A stretch of 64,000 nt of DNA from Anabaena sp. UHCC 0187 (GCF_009712035.1 NZ_VILB01000006.1:50519-114518); one strand, 5' to 3'; numbered from the stretch's first letter, positions 37,717 to 47,431 are shown. The notes: generated by a model from the letters alone, not told the origin. Numbers and translations: made by a program.

Positions 37717-38358
37717 ATGTCGAAAACTTCTGCTTCTCAAGCTTCTCAATCTGAAAGATTATTTTCCCTACCTGCTGTCACTCAAAAACAAGAGCAAATC
37801 TTACAAGGGGCTATGCGGGTATTCTTGAGAGATGGTTATGCTGGAACTAGTATGGATCGGGTGAGTGCAGAAGCGGGAGTTTCTAAGCAAACTATATATA
37901 GTCACTTTCAAGATAAAGAAGGACTGTTTAAAGCATTAATAGAACGAGTAACAATTGCTAATTTTAGTAGTATATTTTGTGCAGAAGAATTGCATGGTGA
38001 ACCAGCAATTTTACTACGAGAAGTGGCGGAAACTTATTTAATAAAAGTGGCTGAAAATCCTGATTATTTGGCACTATTCCGGGTCATTATTAGCGAGTCG
38101 CAGCGTTTCCCAGAATTAGTAAAACTTTATACTCAAACTGTAATCCAGCGTGGTCGGCTGATGCTAAGTCAATATTTTGTGCTTCACCCAGAATTGGGGA
38201 TTACTGACCCAGAAGCAACGGCGCAAATATTTTTTGGTTCGCTGGTGGGTTATATGATGGTACAAGAAATGCTGTATGGCAAAGAAATAATGCCTTTATC
38301 ACGCGATCGCATTTTAGACAGCTTAATGAATTTGATACTTGCTAATACAGAAAAATAG
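37717..38358 (+). CDS. TetR/AcrR-family transcriptional regulator
   Basis: A 213-residue regulator. The N-terminal helix-turn-helix (ILQGAMRVFLRDGYAGTSMDRVSAEAGVSKQTIYSHFQDKEGLFKALIERV, about residues 30-80) is a textbook TetR domain; the C-terminal half resembles the TetR_C ligand domain of the AcrR/CecR type. It is divergent from the exporter operon and most likely represses it and itself through the palindrome at 37657. The ligand is unknown. Confidence 0.95.
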   Translation: MSKTSASQASQSERLFSLPAVTQKQEQILQGAMRVFLRDGYAGTSMDRVSAEAGVSKQTIYSHFQDKEGLFKALIERVTIANFSSIFCAEELHGEPAILLREVAETYLIKVAENPDYLALFRVIISESQRFPELVKLYTQTVIQRGRLMLSQYFVLHPELGITDPEATAQIFFGSLVGYMMVQEMLYGKEIMPLSRDRILDSLMNLILANTEK

Positions 38359-38443
38359 GTAAGAGGTAAGAGGCAAGAATTTTTACCCATTACCTATTAC
38401 CTATTCTTTACCTGTAAGTAAACCTAACTTTTGATGAGTAGGG

Positions 38444-39961
38444 TTAACAAGAAGGTTCACGATGGGCTGTTTTTAACTTGGGTTTAGGGCTACCGCCACC
38501 GCTACTACGTCTTTCGTCATTGCCTCTACCTTCTTTTGACCAAGAGGAACGGCCACCGCGACCACCACCAGAACTGCGTTCCCGTTCTCCACCATCACCG
38601 CGTTTGTTAATTCTGGGCTTGGGAGTTGGGCTTTCGTCTACAGGCAGATCTACACCAGAGATTAACCAAGCAGGACGGGTTTGATCGTAAGCGATTTGTA
38701 AAGCAGCCGCAGCGATCGCATGAGCATCATATTCCTCAATCATTTCGCTGATAATCGGTAAGAAGGAAGCTAACCGTTCCCCAGTTAAAGCTTCAGCAAC
38801 TTGTCCTCTTAACTTCTGAATATGTTGGGCTTCAATCTGTGCCTTGGTAGGAATAGAGAGAATTTGCCAAGTTTGACGGTTATGGCGTTCAAATGCTTGT
38901 TGTTTGCGGCGTTCAAAGGATTGAACTAAAGAAATTGCAGTTCCTTCTTTCCCAGCCCGACCAGTCCGACCAATCCGGTGAACATAGGTTTCTACGCTAT
39001 CGGGTAAATCAAAGTTGATTACGTGGGAAAGTTGGTCAACATCCAAACCACGGGCGGCAATGTCAGTAGCTACTACCCAACGAACTTGACGGTTACGGAA
39101 ACGGATTAATAGGCGTTCCCGTGCTTGTTGGGACAAGTCACCATGATATTCATCCACACTATGACCAGCAGATTGCAATTGACTGGTTAATTCTGCGGCT
39201 GTGCGCCGGGTGCGAACAAAGATTAAAGCTGTTTCTGGATCTTCCATTTCCAGAATTGGTTGTAAAGCTTTAGCTTTTGTCCAATGACGGGGAATCATGT
39301 AAGCCACTTGATTGATTTTATTCGGTGCGGCTTTGGGTTGTTCAACGGTGACAGTCACCGGTGAGTTCAAAAATTTATTTACCAACATCCGAATTGATGG
39401 TGGCATTGTTGCTGAAAATAATGCTGTTTGCCGTTCATTGGGGGCTTGGGAAAGAATTCTTTCCACATCGTCAATGAAGCCCATGCTTAACATTTCATCA
39501 GCTTCATCTAAGACAAACCATTTCACTTGATCCAGCTTCAAGTTACCACGATCTAGTAAATCTATGACCCGTCCTGGTGTGCCGACGACGATTTGCGCTC
39601 CCCGTCTGAGTTGCATAATTTGACGGTCAATTGATTGACCACCGTAAATAGCCGCCGCTTTCAAGTAACTGTTACCAATAAATTGGGAAACAGCAGCATG
39701 AACTTGAATTGCTAATTCACGAGTTGGGGTTAAGACAATTGCTTGTACAGCTTTGAGGCTAGGATCTAGCCGTTCTAGAATTGGTAAAGAAAAAGCTGCG
39801 GTTTTACCTGTTCCTGTCTGAGATTGACCAACTACATCCCGACCATTTAATAGTTGAGGAATTGCTTGGGTTTGGATATTTGTAGGTGCAGAAAAGCCCA
39901 TGCTTTCTAATAGTTCAGCCCGTTCTTGGGAAATGCCTAATTCTTGAAATGATAAATTCAT
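38444..39961 (-). CDS. DEAD-box RNA helicase (CrhR/DeaD-like)
   Basis: A 505-residue ATP-dependent RNA helicase. Motifs: SQTGTGKT (47-54), PTRELA, GTPGR, DEAD, SAT, ARGLD and HRIGRTGRAG. After the two RecA domains comes a DbpA-free C-terminal region ending in a basic Arg/Gly/Ser-rich tail (from about residue 460) that would bind RNA. Family knowledge: cyanobacterial relatives are redox- and cold-regulated helicases involved in RNA rearrangement. Single gene; 65 bp from the rimO end. Confidence 0.93.
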   Translation of the reverse strand: MNLSFQELGISQERAELLESMGFSAPTNIQTQAIPQLLNGRDVVGQSQTGTGKTAAFSLPILERLDPSLKAVQAIVLTPTRELAIQVHAAVSQFIGNSYLKAAAIYGGQSIDRQIMQLRRGAQIVVGTPGRVIDLLDRGNLKLDQVKWFVLDEADEMLSMGFIDDVERILSQAPNERQTALFSATMPPSIRMLVNKFLNSPVTVTVEQPKAAPNKINQVAYMIPRHWTKAKALQPILEMEDPETALIFVRTRRTAAELTSQLQSAGHSVDEYHGDLSQQARERLLIRFRNRQVRWVVATDIAARGLDVDQLSHVINFDLPDSVETYVHRIGRTGRAGKEGTAISLVQSFERRKQQAFERHNRQTWQILSIPTKAQIEAQHIQKLRGQVAEALTGERLASFLPIISEMIEEYDAHAIAAAALQIAYDQTRPAWLISGVDLPVDESPTPKPRINKRGDGGERERSSGGGRGGRSSWSKEGRGNDERRSSGGGSPKPKLKTAHREPSC

Positions 39962-40026
39962 TAACGCTCCTAGATTTGATTGTAAATTTTGAACTTGTCA
40001 GCCGATACTTATTTGTAAATTAAGTC

Positions 40027-41382
40027 TTATACAACAGCAGATAGCAGATGGGAAGATAATCTATCACTATTGATAACTTGACCATAGAGGTCATAGGCAT
40101 CGGCACTTTGAATTGCTACTTTGACGATGGTTCCTAGCCTAGCCTCTCCTTTAACATAGACTTGACCATCAACTTCGGGAGAAAATCTACCAGAACGACC
40201 GATTAATTCTCCACCTTCGGGATTTTCTTGCTCAATCAGGACATCAACTATTTTGCCGACTTCCTTTTGATTGTTCTCGAAAGAAATTGGCTGTTGTAAT
40301 TCCATCAGTTGATCACGGCGTGCCGTCATTACTTCTGGAGCAATTTGATTAGGTAGATTGTAGGCAGGAGTCCCTTCTTCTGGTGAGAAGGTAAAAACAC
40401 CAACATGATCAAATTTATGTCGTTTTACAAACTCTAATAAATGTTGAAAATGCTCCTGTGTTTCTCCAGGAAAACCAACTATAAATGTGGTTCTTAGCAC
40501 TGCTGATGGTAGGGCGATTTTCAGCCGTTCCATAATCCCATCATTAATCTGTCCTTGCCAAGGACGATTCATAGCCCGGAGAATTTCTGGATGGGAATGT
40601 TGTAGAGGCAAATCCAAATATGGCAAAACGTTGGGAGTTTCTTGGATGGCCGCAATCACATCCGGTGTTAATCCGGTGGGATAGGCGTAGTGCATCCTAA
40701 TCCAAGGTATATCTACTTTTCCTAAGGCCCGCAGCAATTCAGCTAGTTTTGGTTTCCCATAAATATCTAAGCCGTAATTGGTGGTGATTTGGGAAATGAG
40801 AATTATTTCTTTGACACCTTGACTTGCCAGTTGTTGGGCTTCGGCAACTATTGATTCAATGGTACGCGATCGCTGATTTCCTCGCAAATGGGGAATAATG
40901 CAAAATGCACACCGATAATCACAGCCTTCTGCCACTCGTAGGTAAGCTACGCCTTCAGTGGTTGTCCGATAACGGGGTGTGGTTTCGTCGGCTATATAAG
41001 TGGGTTCAGCAGTAATTTCTTTAACTCGCTCTCCCCGCTCTGCTCGCTCGATCACATCAACGATTTTGTGATAATCGCCTGTTCCCACTACCGCTACTGC
41101 TTCTGGCAATTCTTCCAATAATTGTTCTTGAAAGTGTTGCGCCATACAGCCAGTAATGACGATTTTTTTATTGGCTTCCGCTAGTTCTACTAGGGTTTTT
41201 ACTGATTCCTGTCGAGCCGCTTCAATAAAACTACAGGTATTGACAATTACGTAATCTGCTAATTCTTCGTTACTATCTACACCATAGCCTGCATTTACTA
41301 GCAGCCCTAGCATATGTTCTGTATCAATTCGATTTTTCTCGCAGCCCAGGTGAGAAATGGCAATCGTTGGCTTTTCACCCAT
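40027..41382 (-). CDS. rimO: Ribosomal protein S12 methylthiotransferase RimO
   Basis: A 451-residue radical-SAM enzyme that methylthiolates an Asp of ribosomal protein S12. The N-terminal UPF0004 domain has Cys14, Cys50 and Cys79 for the auxiliary iron-sulfur cluster; the radical-SAM motif is Cys154-x3-Cys158-x2-Cys161 in [11 protein letters not shown]-terminal TRAM domain (about 375-440) follows. The GCEKNR start distinguishes RimO from the tRNA enzyme MiaB. Monocistronic; the upstream 1-kb region is unusual. Confidence 0.96.
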   Translation of the reverse strand: MGEKPTIAISHLGCEKNRIDTEHMLGLLVNAGYGVDSNEELADYVIVNTCSFIEAARQESVKTLVELAEANKKIVITGCMAQHFQEQLLEELPEAVAVVGTGDYHKIVDVIERAERGERVKEITAEPTYIADETTPRYRTTTEGVAYLRVAEGCDYRCAFCIIPHLRGNQRSRTIESIVAEAQQLASQGVKEIILISQITTNYGLDIYGKPKLAELLRALGKVDIPWIRMHYAYPTGLTPDVIAAIQETPNVLPYLDLPLQHSHPEILRAMNRPWQGQINDGIMERLKIALPSAVLRTTFIVGFPGETQEHFQHLLEFVKRHKFDHVGVFTFSPEEGTPAYNLPNQIAPEVMTARRDQLMELQQPISFENNQKEVGKIVDVLIEQENPEGGELIGRSGRFSPEVDGQVYVKGEARLGTIVKVAIQSADAYDLYGQVINSDRLSSHLLSAVV

Positions 41383-42076
41383 ATTTTCAATAAATGTTCC
41401 GTTTTTCCTTGTTAATTAACATTCAAGCATTGGGTCGGGAATATGCAAACACCAAAAGATAGCAGGAAAATGAAGCGGGTTTTACTCCTAACTCCTGACT
41501 CCTGACTCGGTGACTCCTGACATAATTTCCGCCCAACTACCCGCTACTAATTACCAGATTTAACCTATATAACTAGCAACTTTAACTAGTAAAAGCCAAA
41601 TTACGACCTTCATCTATCGTGTTGATAGGGGTCATGCTATGATACTCCTACTAATTTGTTTCCCAGGGTAATCTTAAGTGTCTTTGGGTAAGTCTGACAC
41701 TCATAATATTTTTAACAATTCGCTTAATGGTATTTTGCATTACCGCAGCGTGGGCGTTGTTAATTTACCCATTGGGAAGCCGACCAAGAGGTCTGTTGTG
41801 AGAAGCCGCTACCCAACTGGGGAAATCGCACTGGCGACTACGCCTATCAAGCAGTAATGCTACTCCGACATTCAGAATTAAATGGCGGGAAGCTGCCTTG
41901 CATCTTTTGAGTGGCAAACTCCTCTTGTCATCAGATTCTATCTTAACATATCTTATGGAAGGTTTACAGCTAATTTCCATCTTGAGGAGGAGGCAGCAAC
42001 CTGACCATAAAAAATCTGCTTAAGACTTAAGCTCCAAGATCGCTTGTGGTAAAGGGTTATGGAGTTTAAAGTGTGA

Positions 42077-42094
42077 GATATATTCCGGAATATA
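42077..42094. promoter_or_regulatory. 18-bp perfect palindrome upstream of btpA
   Basis: ATATATTCC directly followed by GGAATATAT. A protein-binding site is possible; no regulator is indicated. Confidence 0.4.
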
Positions 42095-42351
42095 TTTCTT
42101 TCCTCTACACCTTACATCTTTAGTCTACACCCAACCCAAACTCTTGATTTTTCTTTATTTATTCAACCCAGTTGCTCCCTTATCTAGTTTAGGCAGGGAA
42201 AAAGGTAATTTGTAAAATCCCTATCTCTTCGCTGTTCCCTAAAGCAACTTATATTATTAGTATAAAAGGCGGAAGGCTGTAATGCCTAGAGAATCTACAT
42301 TTGTTGTTTGGTTCTCACTGTCTAGTTATTCATGCCATTTGAAGCCCCCTC

Positions 42352-42385
42352 GTCTGGAGAGCGGGGATAGGCAAGCACTCCAGAC
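42352..42385 (+). other. Hairpin in the btpA leader
   Basis: GTCTGGAG (42352-42359) and CTCCAGAC (42378-42385) form an 8-bp GC-rich stem 21 bases before the GTG start, so it could modulate ribosome access. Confidence 0.5.
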
Positions 42386-42406
42386 TGTGACAAGTAAATT
42401 AAAGAC

Positions 42407-43219
42407 GTGGACTTACATCAGTTATTTAAAACCCGAACACCAATTATTGGCGTAGTACATCTGCTACCCCTTCCTACTTCAGCCCGTTGGGGAGGTAGCC
42501 TCAAAGCAGTGATTGACCGCGCCGAACAAGAAGCCACAGCCCTTGCTAGTGGAGGGGTAGATGGGATTATCGTTGAGAATTTTTTCGATGCCCCATTTAC
42601 CAAAAATCAAGTTGACCCCGCCGTTGTGAGTGCCATGACTGTGGTTGTCCAACGCATCCAAAATCTAGTAACTGTGCCTATAGGGTTAAATGTGTTACGC
42701 AATGATGGCAGAAGTGCGATCGCTATTGCTAGTTGCGTTAATGCCCAATTTATCCGAATTAATGTTCTCACAGGTGTGATGGCAACTGACCAAGGATTAA
42801 TTGAGGGGGAAGCTCATCAATTATTGCGGTATCGTCGGGAATTAGGATCTGATGTAAAAATTTTTGCTGATGTTTTAGTTAAACACGCCCGTCCGTTGAG
42901 TTCTCCTAATCTGACGGTTGCTGTTAAAGACACTATTGAACGAGGTTTGGCTGATGCGGTAATTTTATCTGGTTGGGCTACTGGTAGTCCTCCTGACCAA
43001 GAAGATTTAGAACTGGCTAGTAATGCTGCTGCTGGTACTCCTGTGTTTATTGGTAGTGGTGCAAGTTGGGAAAATGTTGGCACTCTACTACAAGCAGCAG
43101 ACGGGGTGATTGTTTCTAGTTCTCTCAAACGTCATGGTCAAATTCAGCAACCGATAGACCCCATTCGCGTCAGCCAATTTGTAGAAGCTGCCCGCAGACC
43201 TCTATTGTCTAAACTGTGA
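42407..43219 (+). CDS. btpA: BtpA family protein, photosystem I biogenesis
   Basis: A 270-residue BtpA protein with a TIM-barrel-like fold: TPIIGVVHLLPLPTSARWGG, GGVDGIIVENFFDAPF, GLNVLRNDGRSAIAIA, and VILSGWATGSPPDQEDL with GTPVFIGSGA. Family knowledge: in Synechocystis BtpA is a thylakoid extrinsic protein needed for stable accumulation of photosystem I reaction-centre proteins. The start is GTG at 42407. Its 3' end is part of a 40-bp-period direct repeat (43205-43272). Confidence 0.93.
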   Translation: MDLHQLFKTRTPIIGVVHLLPLPTSARWGGSLKAVIDRAEQEATALASGGVDGIIVENFFDAPFTKNQVDPAVVSAMTVVVQRIQNLVTVPIGLNVLRNDGRSAIAIASCVNAQFIRINVLTGVMATDQGLIEGEAHQLLRYRRELGSDVKIFADVLVKHARPLSSPNLTVAVKDTIERGLADAVILSGWATGSPPDQEDLELASNAAAGTPVFIGSGASWENVGTLLQAADGVIVSSSLKRHGQIQQPIDPIRVSQFVEAARRPLLSKL

Positions 43220-43272
43220 TTCTTTTGATTTTCTTGATTAGAAATTGTCTAAACTATGATTCTTTTGATTTT
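43205..43272. repeat. Direct repeat across the btpA stop codon
   Basis: TTGTCTAAACTGTGATTCTT (43205) recurs with one change at 43245; the 28-bp units are spaced by 40 bp. The first copy contains the btpA stop codon. Confidence 0.85.
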
Positions 43273-43310
43273 TATGATTTAGATGATTATGAGGATCTTT
43301 AGACTCTCTT

Positions 43311-43373
43311 CCCCAGTTCCCAGTTCCCAGTTCCCAGTCCCCAGTTCCCAGTTCCCAGTCCCTAGTTCCCAAT
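43311..43373. repeat. STRR array of nine CCCAGT-type heptamers
   Basis: Nine heptamers of TCCCAGT/CCCCAGT with three variants, ending 10 bp before the VKOR gene start. Confidence 0.93.
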
Positions 43374-43383
43374 TACCAATATT

Positions 43384-44373
43384 ATGATTCGTCGTCGTTC
43401 TACTCCTTGGATTCATAAATGGTCACGTCCGGCGATCGCAACCATCGCTGGATTTGGTATCCTGAATACAGGTTATCTCACTTTTGAAAAGCTCACTGGC
43501 AGAACTCCGGTTTGTACTACTCCAGAAAATGTTAAGGGATGTGTGGATGTCCTTTCCAGTCCTTGGGCTACGGTTTTTGGTCAACCATTACCTCTATTTG
43601 GTTTGTTGGCATACATCGGGATGTTTGTATTGGCTTTAGCTCCCTTAGCATTGAATTCCGGGGAAAATCAAAAAAGTCAGAAACAACTAGAAAATTTGAC
43701 TTGGTGGTTGCTGTTTGTGGGAGCGATCGCAATGTCAGTTTTCAGTGGATACTTAATGTATGTACTGGCATTTCAACTCAAAGCGGTTTGTCTGTACTGT
43801 ATAGCCTCTGCCTTGTTTGCATTAACTATGTTAGTGTTAACCGTTATGGGTAGGGATTGGGAAGACATCGGACAAGTTTTATTTACGGCTTTGATTGTGG
43901 CAATGGTAACGTTAATTGGGACTTTAGGGGTTTACGCTAAGATAGACCCATCCGGTGGCATTACTGAATCAACTGATGGCAAACCGACAGCAATTACCTT
44001 TACCCCTAAAGAACAACCAAATCCTCAATTTGGCTGGGAAATTACCACTAAATCTGGGGAAGCCGAAATAGCTTTAGCTGAACATCTTGTTAAATCTGGT
44101 GCTAAGGAATATGTAGCTTATTGGTGTCCGCACTGCCACGAACAAAAGCTACTTTTTGGTAAAGAAGCTTATAACATCATGAGTGAAAATTCTACGGTAG
44201 AGTGTGCTGCTGATAGTCCTAAAGGTAAACCAGAATTATGTAAAGCTGCAAAAATTGAAGGTTTTCCAAGTTGGATTATTAATGGTAAAACCTATAGCGG
44301 AGTGCAGACTCTAGAGGAATTAGGAAAGATAACCGGTTATACAGGTCCGAAAAATTTTAAATATTTCCGCTAG
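43384..44373 (+). CDS. Vitamin K epoxide reductase-thioredoxin fusion (disulfide-forming)
   Basis: A 329-residue membrane oxidoreductase that makes disulfide bonds in exported proteins using a quinone. The N-terminal VKOR domain has four membrane helices, loop cysteines in [20 protein letters not shown] and the active-site Cys136-x-x-Cys139 (CLYC). The C-terminal thioredoxin-like domain carries Cys248-Pro-His-Cys251. Family knowledge: this fused form is standard in cyanobacteria and chloroplasts (LTO1), where it supports photosystem II assembly. Confidence 0.95.
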   Translation: MIRRRSTPWIHKWSRPAIATIAGFGILNTGYLTFEKLTGRTPVCTTPENVKGCVDVLSSPWATVFGQPLPLFGLLAYIGMFVLALAPLALNSGENQKSQKQLENLTWWLLFVGAIAMSVFSGYLMYVLAFQLKAVCLYCIASALFALTMLVLTVMGRDWEDIGQVLFTALIVAMVTLIGTLGVYAKIDPSGGITESTDGKPTAITFTPKEQPNPQFGWEITTKSGEAEIALAEHLVKSGAKEYVAYWCPHCHEQKLLFGKEAYNIMSENSTVECAADSPKGKPELCKAAKIEGFPSWIINGKTYSGVQTLEELGKITGYTGPKNFKYFR

Positions 44374-44411
44374 AGATAAGAATCCAGAAAATCATTAATC
44401 AAAGATCAAGT

Positions 44412-44440
44412 GTAGGGGTTTAGCAATGCTAAACCCCTAC
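44412..44440. terminator. 29-bp perfect palindrome after the VKOR gene
   Basis: GTAGGGGTTTAGCA and TGCTAAACCCCTAC (14-bp arms) flank a single A. It probably acts as a terminator for the VKOR gene and belongs to a dispersed palindrome family. Confidence 0.75.
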
Positions 44441-44640
44441 TGCGTATTTATGTAAATCATTCACAAAACCTGCTTTTTGTCAACTTATACCCCAATTATG
44501 TAAGGTTTAGATAAAGATAATCCCAATTGTATAAAATTTAGATAAAGATTATACATTTAAGTAAATATACGGTTTATTATTAACATAATAGTTAATTACT
44601 ATGATGTTATCTAGCTAACACAGCTAAAAATTAATTTAAT

Positions 44641-45807
44641 ATGTATTCTTCTAATTCTTCCTTACCCTTATATCCTGATGATCAGGAAGCCTTTTGGCCA
44701 TTATGGCAACAGTATGAGGACTATTTGTATCGTTGCTGTATAAAATGGACGGATAATATTGCTGATGCTGAAGATGCTCTTAGTCGGGCAATGTTTAAAG
44801 CCTGGGATAAAATACCTAATTCTCCGGTTGAGATTAAAAACTATAAAGCGTGGTTAAGTCAATTAACTTATAATCTTTGCGTAGATATACACAGAGAACA
44901 TCATCGGGGTGGAAAACAAGTTGAGAGTTTGGACACAATAGGTTTTGAAGAACAAGAAATAGCTAGTCAGGAAGAAACACCAGTTCTTGTTGCTACGCAA
45001 CAAGAACTCGAAAATTTTTTTTGTTTTGCTATTGATGAGTTACCAATTAGACTGCGAGAAACTTTTATTCTGAATTTTAAAGAGGAACTTTCATATCAAG
45101 AAATTGAGGAGAAACTAAATATTTCTTATGATAATGTCCGCAAGCGGATTTCTCAAGCACGAGTAATTTTAAAAAAGAGATATCATCAAGATTTTATTGG
45201 TGAAGATATTAGTAAAGATGAGGTTTATTCTCAGTCGAGAAACAGTAATACATCTAACAACACTCATCAGCTAGAAGTATCTATTACTAAGACTGTGGTT
45301 TTATCTGATGAGTTAGAAGTAGAAGAGGTTGAAGAGGCTATCAAAGAGTTTGATGTAAATGATGAGTGTCTAGCTGGACTGGATGTTTTGGAGAATAGGA
45401 GAATAGGAAAAAATAGACTATCCAGAACCTTGAAATGGTGCAATTTTCATAGCAGACAAGATGTTTACCCCACGATAATAAATGCTATATTGTTTTATTT
45501 ATTGTATTACCAAGTCTTTTGGCAAAAGTGGGGTGATAGTGGTGGGAGAAGATCCCCGACTTCTTTTTTTATCATTTCTATCAATAGATCAATAATGTTC
45601 AGAAGTCGGGGATCTGGATTGTTTTTTGCTGTCTTTCAACTTAATACAAATTATTCCAGCCCACAAACATTATCAAAGAGTTGTTGGGTTGAATTTCCCT
45701 TGTCAAGCTACATAAATTCACTGGTAATACACATAAAAGCGGAATTATTGCTTGTGCGTTGGATGCTTACTATCGAAAATCCTATAGGAATTTATTCAGT
45801 TAAATAA
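44641..45807 (+). CDS. ECF-like RNA polymerase sigma factor with aberrant C-terminus
   Basis: Residues about 10-95 match sigma region 2 (YEDYLYRCCIKWTDNIADAEDALSRAMFKAWDKI) and 120-180 region 4 (LPIRLRETFILNFKEELSYQEIEEKLNISYDNVRKRISQARVILKKRY), so it directs RNA polymerase to specific promoters. From about 270 the sequence is unlike any sigma tail and runs through a palindromic repeat (45550-45615), ending in hydrophobic, cysteine-poor text without recognisable domain. The original C-terminus has probably been replaced by read-through of repeat DNA. It ends 69 bp before the pilin-like gene on the same strand and may control it. Confidence 0.82.
   Translation: MYSSNSSLPLYPDDQEAFWPLWQQYEDYLYRCCIKWTDNIADAEDALSRAMFKAWDKIPNSPVEIKNYKAWLSQLTYNLCVDIHREHHRGGKQVESLDTIGFEEQEIASQEETPVLVATQQELENFFCFAIDELPIRLRETFILNFKEELSYQEIEEKLNISYDNVRKRISQARVILKKRYHQDFIGEDISKDEVYSQSRNSNTSNNTHQLEVSITKTVVLSDELEVEEVEEAIKEFDVNDECLAGLDVLENRRIGKNRLSRTLKWCNFHSRQDVYPTIINAILFYLLYYQVFWQKWGDSGGRRSPTSFFIISINRSIMFRSRGSGLFFAVFQLNTNYSSPQTLSKSCWVEFPLSSYINSLVIHIKAELLLVRWMLTIENPIGIYSVK
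45550..45615. repeat. Inverted repeat inside the sigma factor 3' end
   Basis: AGATCCCCGACTTCT (45550-45564) and AGAAGTCGGGGATCT (45601-45615) are perfect 15-bp inverted repeats with a 36-bp spacer; dispersed foldback-like element. Confidence 0.9.
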
Positions 45808-45876
45808 TTCACAATTTGGCATCCGTAAACGTCTAACTAATAGAAAGACAAAAAACATCTATCTAAAGAAATAAAA

Positions 45877-46452
45877 ATGAAAAATCTTCGCCGTCTTGCC
45901 TTAGTTGCTGGTGTTGCTGCTCTCAGCGCTATTGCTTTTAGCCCCAAAGCCCAAGCCCAAACTGCTAACGTTGATTTTAGTGGATCTATTGGACCTGCTT
46001 GTATCATCAACTCTGTAACCAATGGAACATTAGTTCCCGTAGGTACTCAAATCCTGGCAGCAAATTCTGCTTTTGGCACACCTGGAAATATTAATGTTAC
46101 CTGCACAAATGGCACAACATTTACCATCACAGGTATTACTGATAATGGTTCTAGTTTAACAACTGGTACATACGCTACTGGTATTAGCCTTATAGCTGCA
46201 CAAATCCTAGATGTGGGTGCAGGAGGCACTGATCCCCTTGGTAATCCAATGGATTTAACTGTAGCAATAGCACAGGTTTCACCTGATGGTAACAATGGTA
46301 TAGGCTTCCCCGTTGGTGTTGCGGGTCCTCTTCAAGCTGCTGCTATAACTAATAAAAATTATCCAGTTAATTTGAATCTTACCAAAAACGGAGTTAATCT
46401 AAGTTCTGGATTCTATAAAGTGCGTGTTGGTGTAGCTTTAACACCTCAATAG
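45877..46452 (+). CDS. Secreted pilin-like protein, spore coat U (SCPU) family
   Basis: A 191-residue protein with a clear signal peptide (RLALVAGVAALSAIAFSPKAQA). The mature part is a beta-rich domain beginning ANVDFSGSIGPACIINSV with two Cys (GPAC and NVTCTNG) expected to form the intradomain disulfide of SCPU-type pilins, and ending SGFYKVRVGVALTPQ, a donor-strand-like beta edge. Followed by a long hairpin, then chaperone and usher genes, so it is the likely main fibre subunit of a chaperone-usher pilus. Confidence 0.8.
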   Translation: MKNLRRLALVAGVAALSAIAFSPKAQAQTANVDFSGSIGPACIINSVTNGTLVPVGTQILAANSAFGTPGNINVTCTNGTTFTITGITDNGSSLTTGTYATGISLIAAQILDVGAGGTDPLGNPMDLTVAIAQVSPDGNNGIGFPVGVAGPLQAAAITNKNYPVNLNLTKNGVNLSSGFYKVRVGVALTPQ

Positions 46453-46482
46453 TTTGATATAGCTATTTGAGATTTAGTAATT

Positions 46483-46524
46483 ATATCTTCTCAGGGCGAA
46501 CTATGGTTTGCTCTTAGAAGATAT
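46483..46524 (+). terminator. Long intercistronic hairpin between pilin and chaperone genes
   Basis: ATATCTTCT (46483-46491) pairs with AGAAGATAT (46516-46524), continued inward by AGGGCGAAC/GTTTGCTCT with two G-U pairs: about 18 bp around a TATG loop. No U-run follows; likely a partial terminator or 3' stabiliser that raises pilin over chaperone and usher. Confidence 0.65.
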
Positions 46525-46574
46525 CAAATTCTAGACATTGTTAATAGTTGAATTACAGAAAATTGATAGCTTCT

Positions 46575-47420
46575 ATGTTGAAAAGATTACGAAATATCCT
46601 CCCCTTATTCTGTTTTTTTGGACTTGGTTTTGCTTCCCTACCAGCCTATAGCCAACAGTTGCGTATTACGCCCTTAGTAATTGAACGCAAAGCGGAATCA
46701 GGACAAGCTAGAGGAGTTATTGATGTTGCTAATGATTCTGATAAACCATTTCGAGCTAGAGTTTCTTTATCACCTTTCACCTATATTCGGGAAGGATTGC
46801 AAGTTTTGAAATCTAGCCCCAATGACTTAACACCTTATTTAACCTTTTCTCCCCGTGAATTAGTAATTGCCCCAGGACAAACACGCTCAATTCGTTTTAA
46901 TGCTAGGCTACTTCCCAGCTTGCCCCAAGGGGAATATAGGGCGATGTTTTCCATTGATGAACTTAAAGAAAATAATGATCCTACTACTAAAGAGAATCAG
47001 GTTGGTATTGTTGTCACTATAGTATCAACTATCTTTGTCAGAAATGGTGATCTTGTACCGATTTTGAAGGTAGAAAAAGCATTTTATGATGGTAAATTTA
47101 AGGAAATTAGATTGTTAGTTAATAACACAGGCGAAGCTACAACCCGCGCCAAAACTGAATGGAATTTAACTCAAAATGGCAAACCTATTAACTCTGGTAA
47201 ATTAGAAGAAACTACTATTATTGCCGAAGGTGATAGATATATTAGAATCGCCTATCCTCCTCAAGAAAAAAACCTGACACCTGGTAATTATAACTTTTCA
47301 GGAAAATTAACATGGGACTTTCCCAACAAAGGCGGAAATTTACCTTTTAGTGTTAATTTTAATGTTTCTCCAGAAGATATCAAAACAGAAGATAAACCTG
47401 CTCAACCCATAAAGAAATAA
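46575..47420 (+). CDS. Periplasmic pilus chaperone, PapD-like
   Basis: A 282-residue protein from the ATG at 46575 (MLKRLRNILPLFCFFGLGFASLPAYSQQ, a good signal peptide); an upstream in-frame TTG at 46548 is less likely. Two immunoglobulin-like domains follow: QQLRITPLVIERKAESGQARGVIDVANDSDKPFRARVSL and the FSPRELVIAPGQTRSIRF region, typical of fimbrial chaperones. Such chaperones fold pilin subunits by donor-strand complementation in the periplasm. Lies between pilin and usher genes. Confidence 0.85.
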   Translation: MLKRLRNILPLFCFFGLGFASLPAYSQQLRITPLVIERKAESGQARGVIDVANDSDKPFRARVSLSPFTYIREGLQVLKSSPNDLTPYLTFSPRELVIAPGQTRSIRFNARLLPSLPQGEYRAMFSIDELKENNDPTTKENQVGIVVTIVSTIFVRNGDLVPILKVEKAFYDGKFKEIRLLVNNTGEATTRAKTEWNLTQNGKPINSGKLEETTIIAEGDRYIRIAYPPQEKNLTPGNYNFSGKLTWDFPNKGGNLPFSVNFNVSPEDIKTEDKPAQPIKK

Positions 47421-47431
47421 GGTTATAACCT

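Larger units (their letters stand above)
41383..42406. other. 1-kb gap with repeats and structured DNA, no supported gene
   Basis: The stretch contains GACTCCT STRR scraps (41482-41520), a small inverted repeat ACTAG/CTAGT (about 41572-41590), an 18-bp palindrome at 42077 and a strong 5'-UTR hairpin at 42352. A short plus-strand frame ending near 41857 (ILHYRSVGVVNLPIGKPTKRS...) has no proper start and resembles a decayed C-terminus, but I cannot name it. The minus-strand frame at 41765-41980 looks non-coding. No tRNA, tmRNA, SRP or RNase P signature is seen. A small RNA gene is possible. Confidence 0.6.

Noticed and set aside
41765..41980. Minus-strand frame of 71 codons
   Set aside because: No ribosome-binding site, no recognisable family, odd composition; more likely non-coding.
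42281..42450. Short plus-strand frame from ATG near 42281 overlapping btpA
   Set aside because: Overlaps the BtpA start in another frame, encodes no known motif and crosses the leader hairpin.
46548..46574. TTG start at 46548 for the chaperone
   Set aside because: The ATG at 46575 gives a standard signal peptide.
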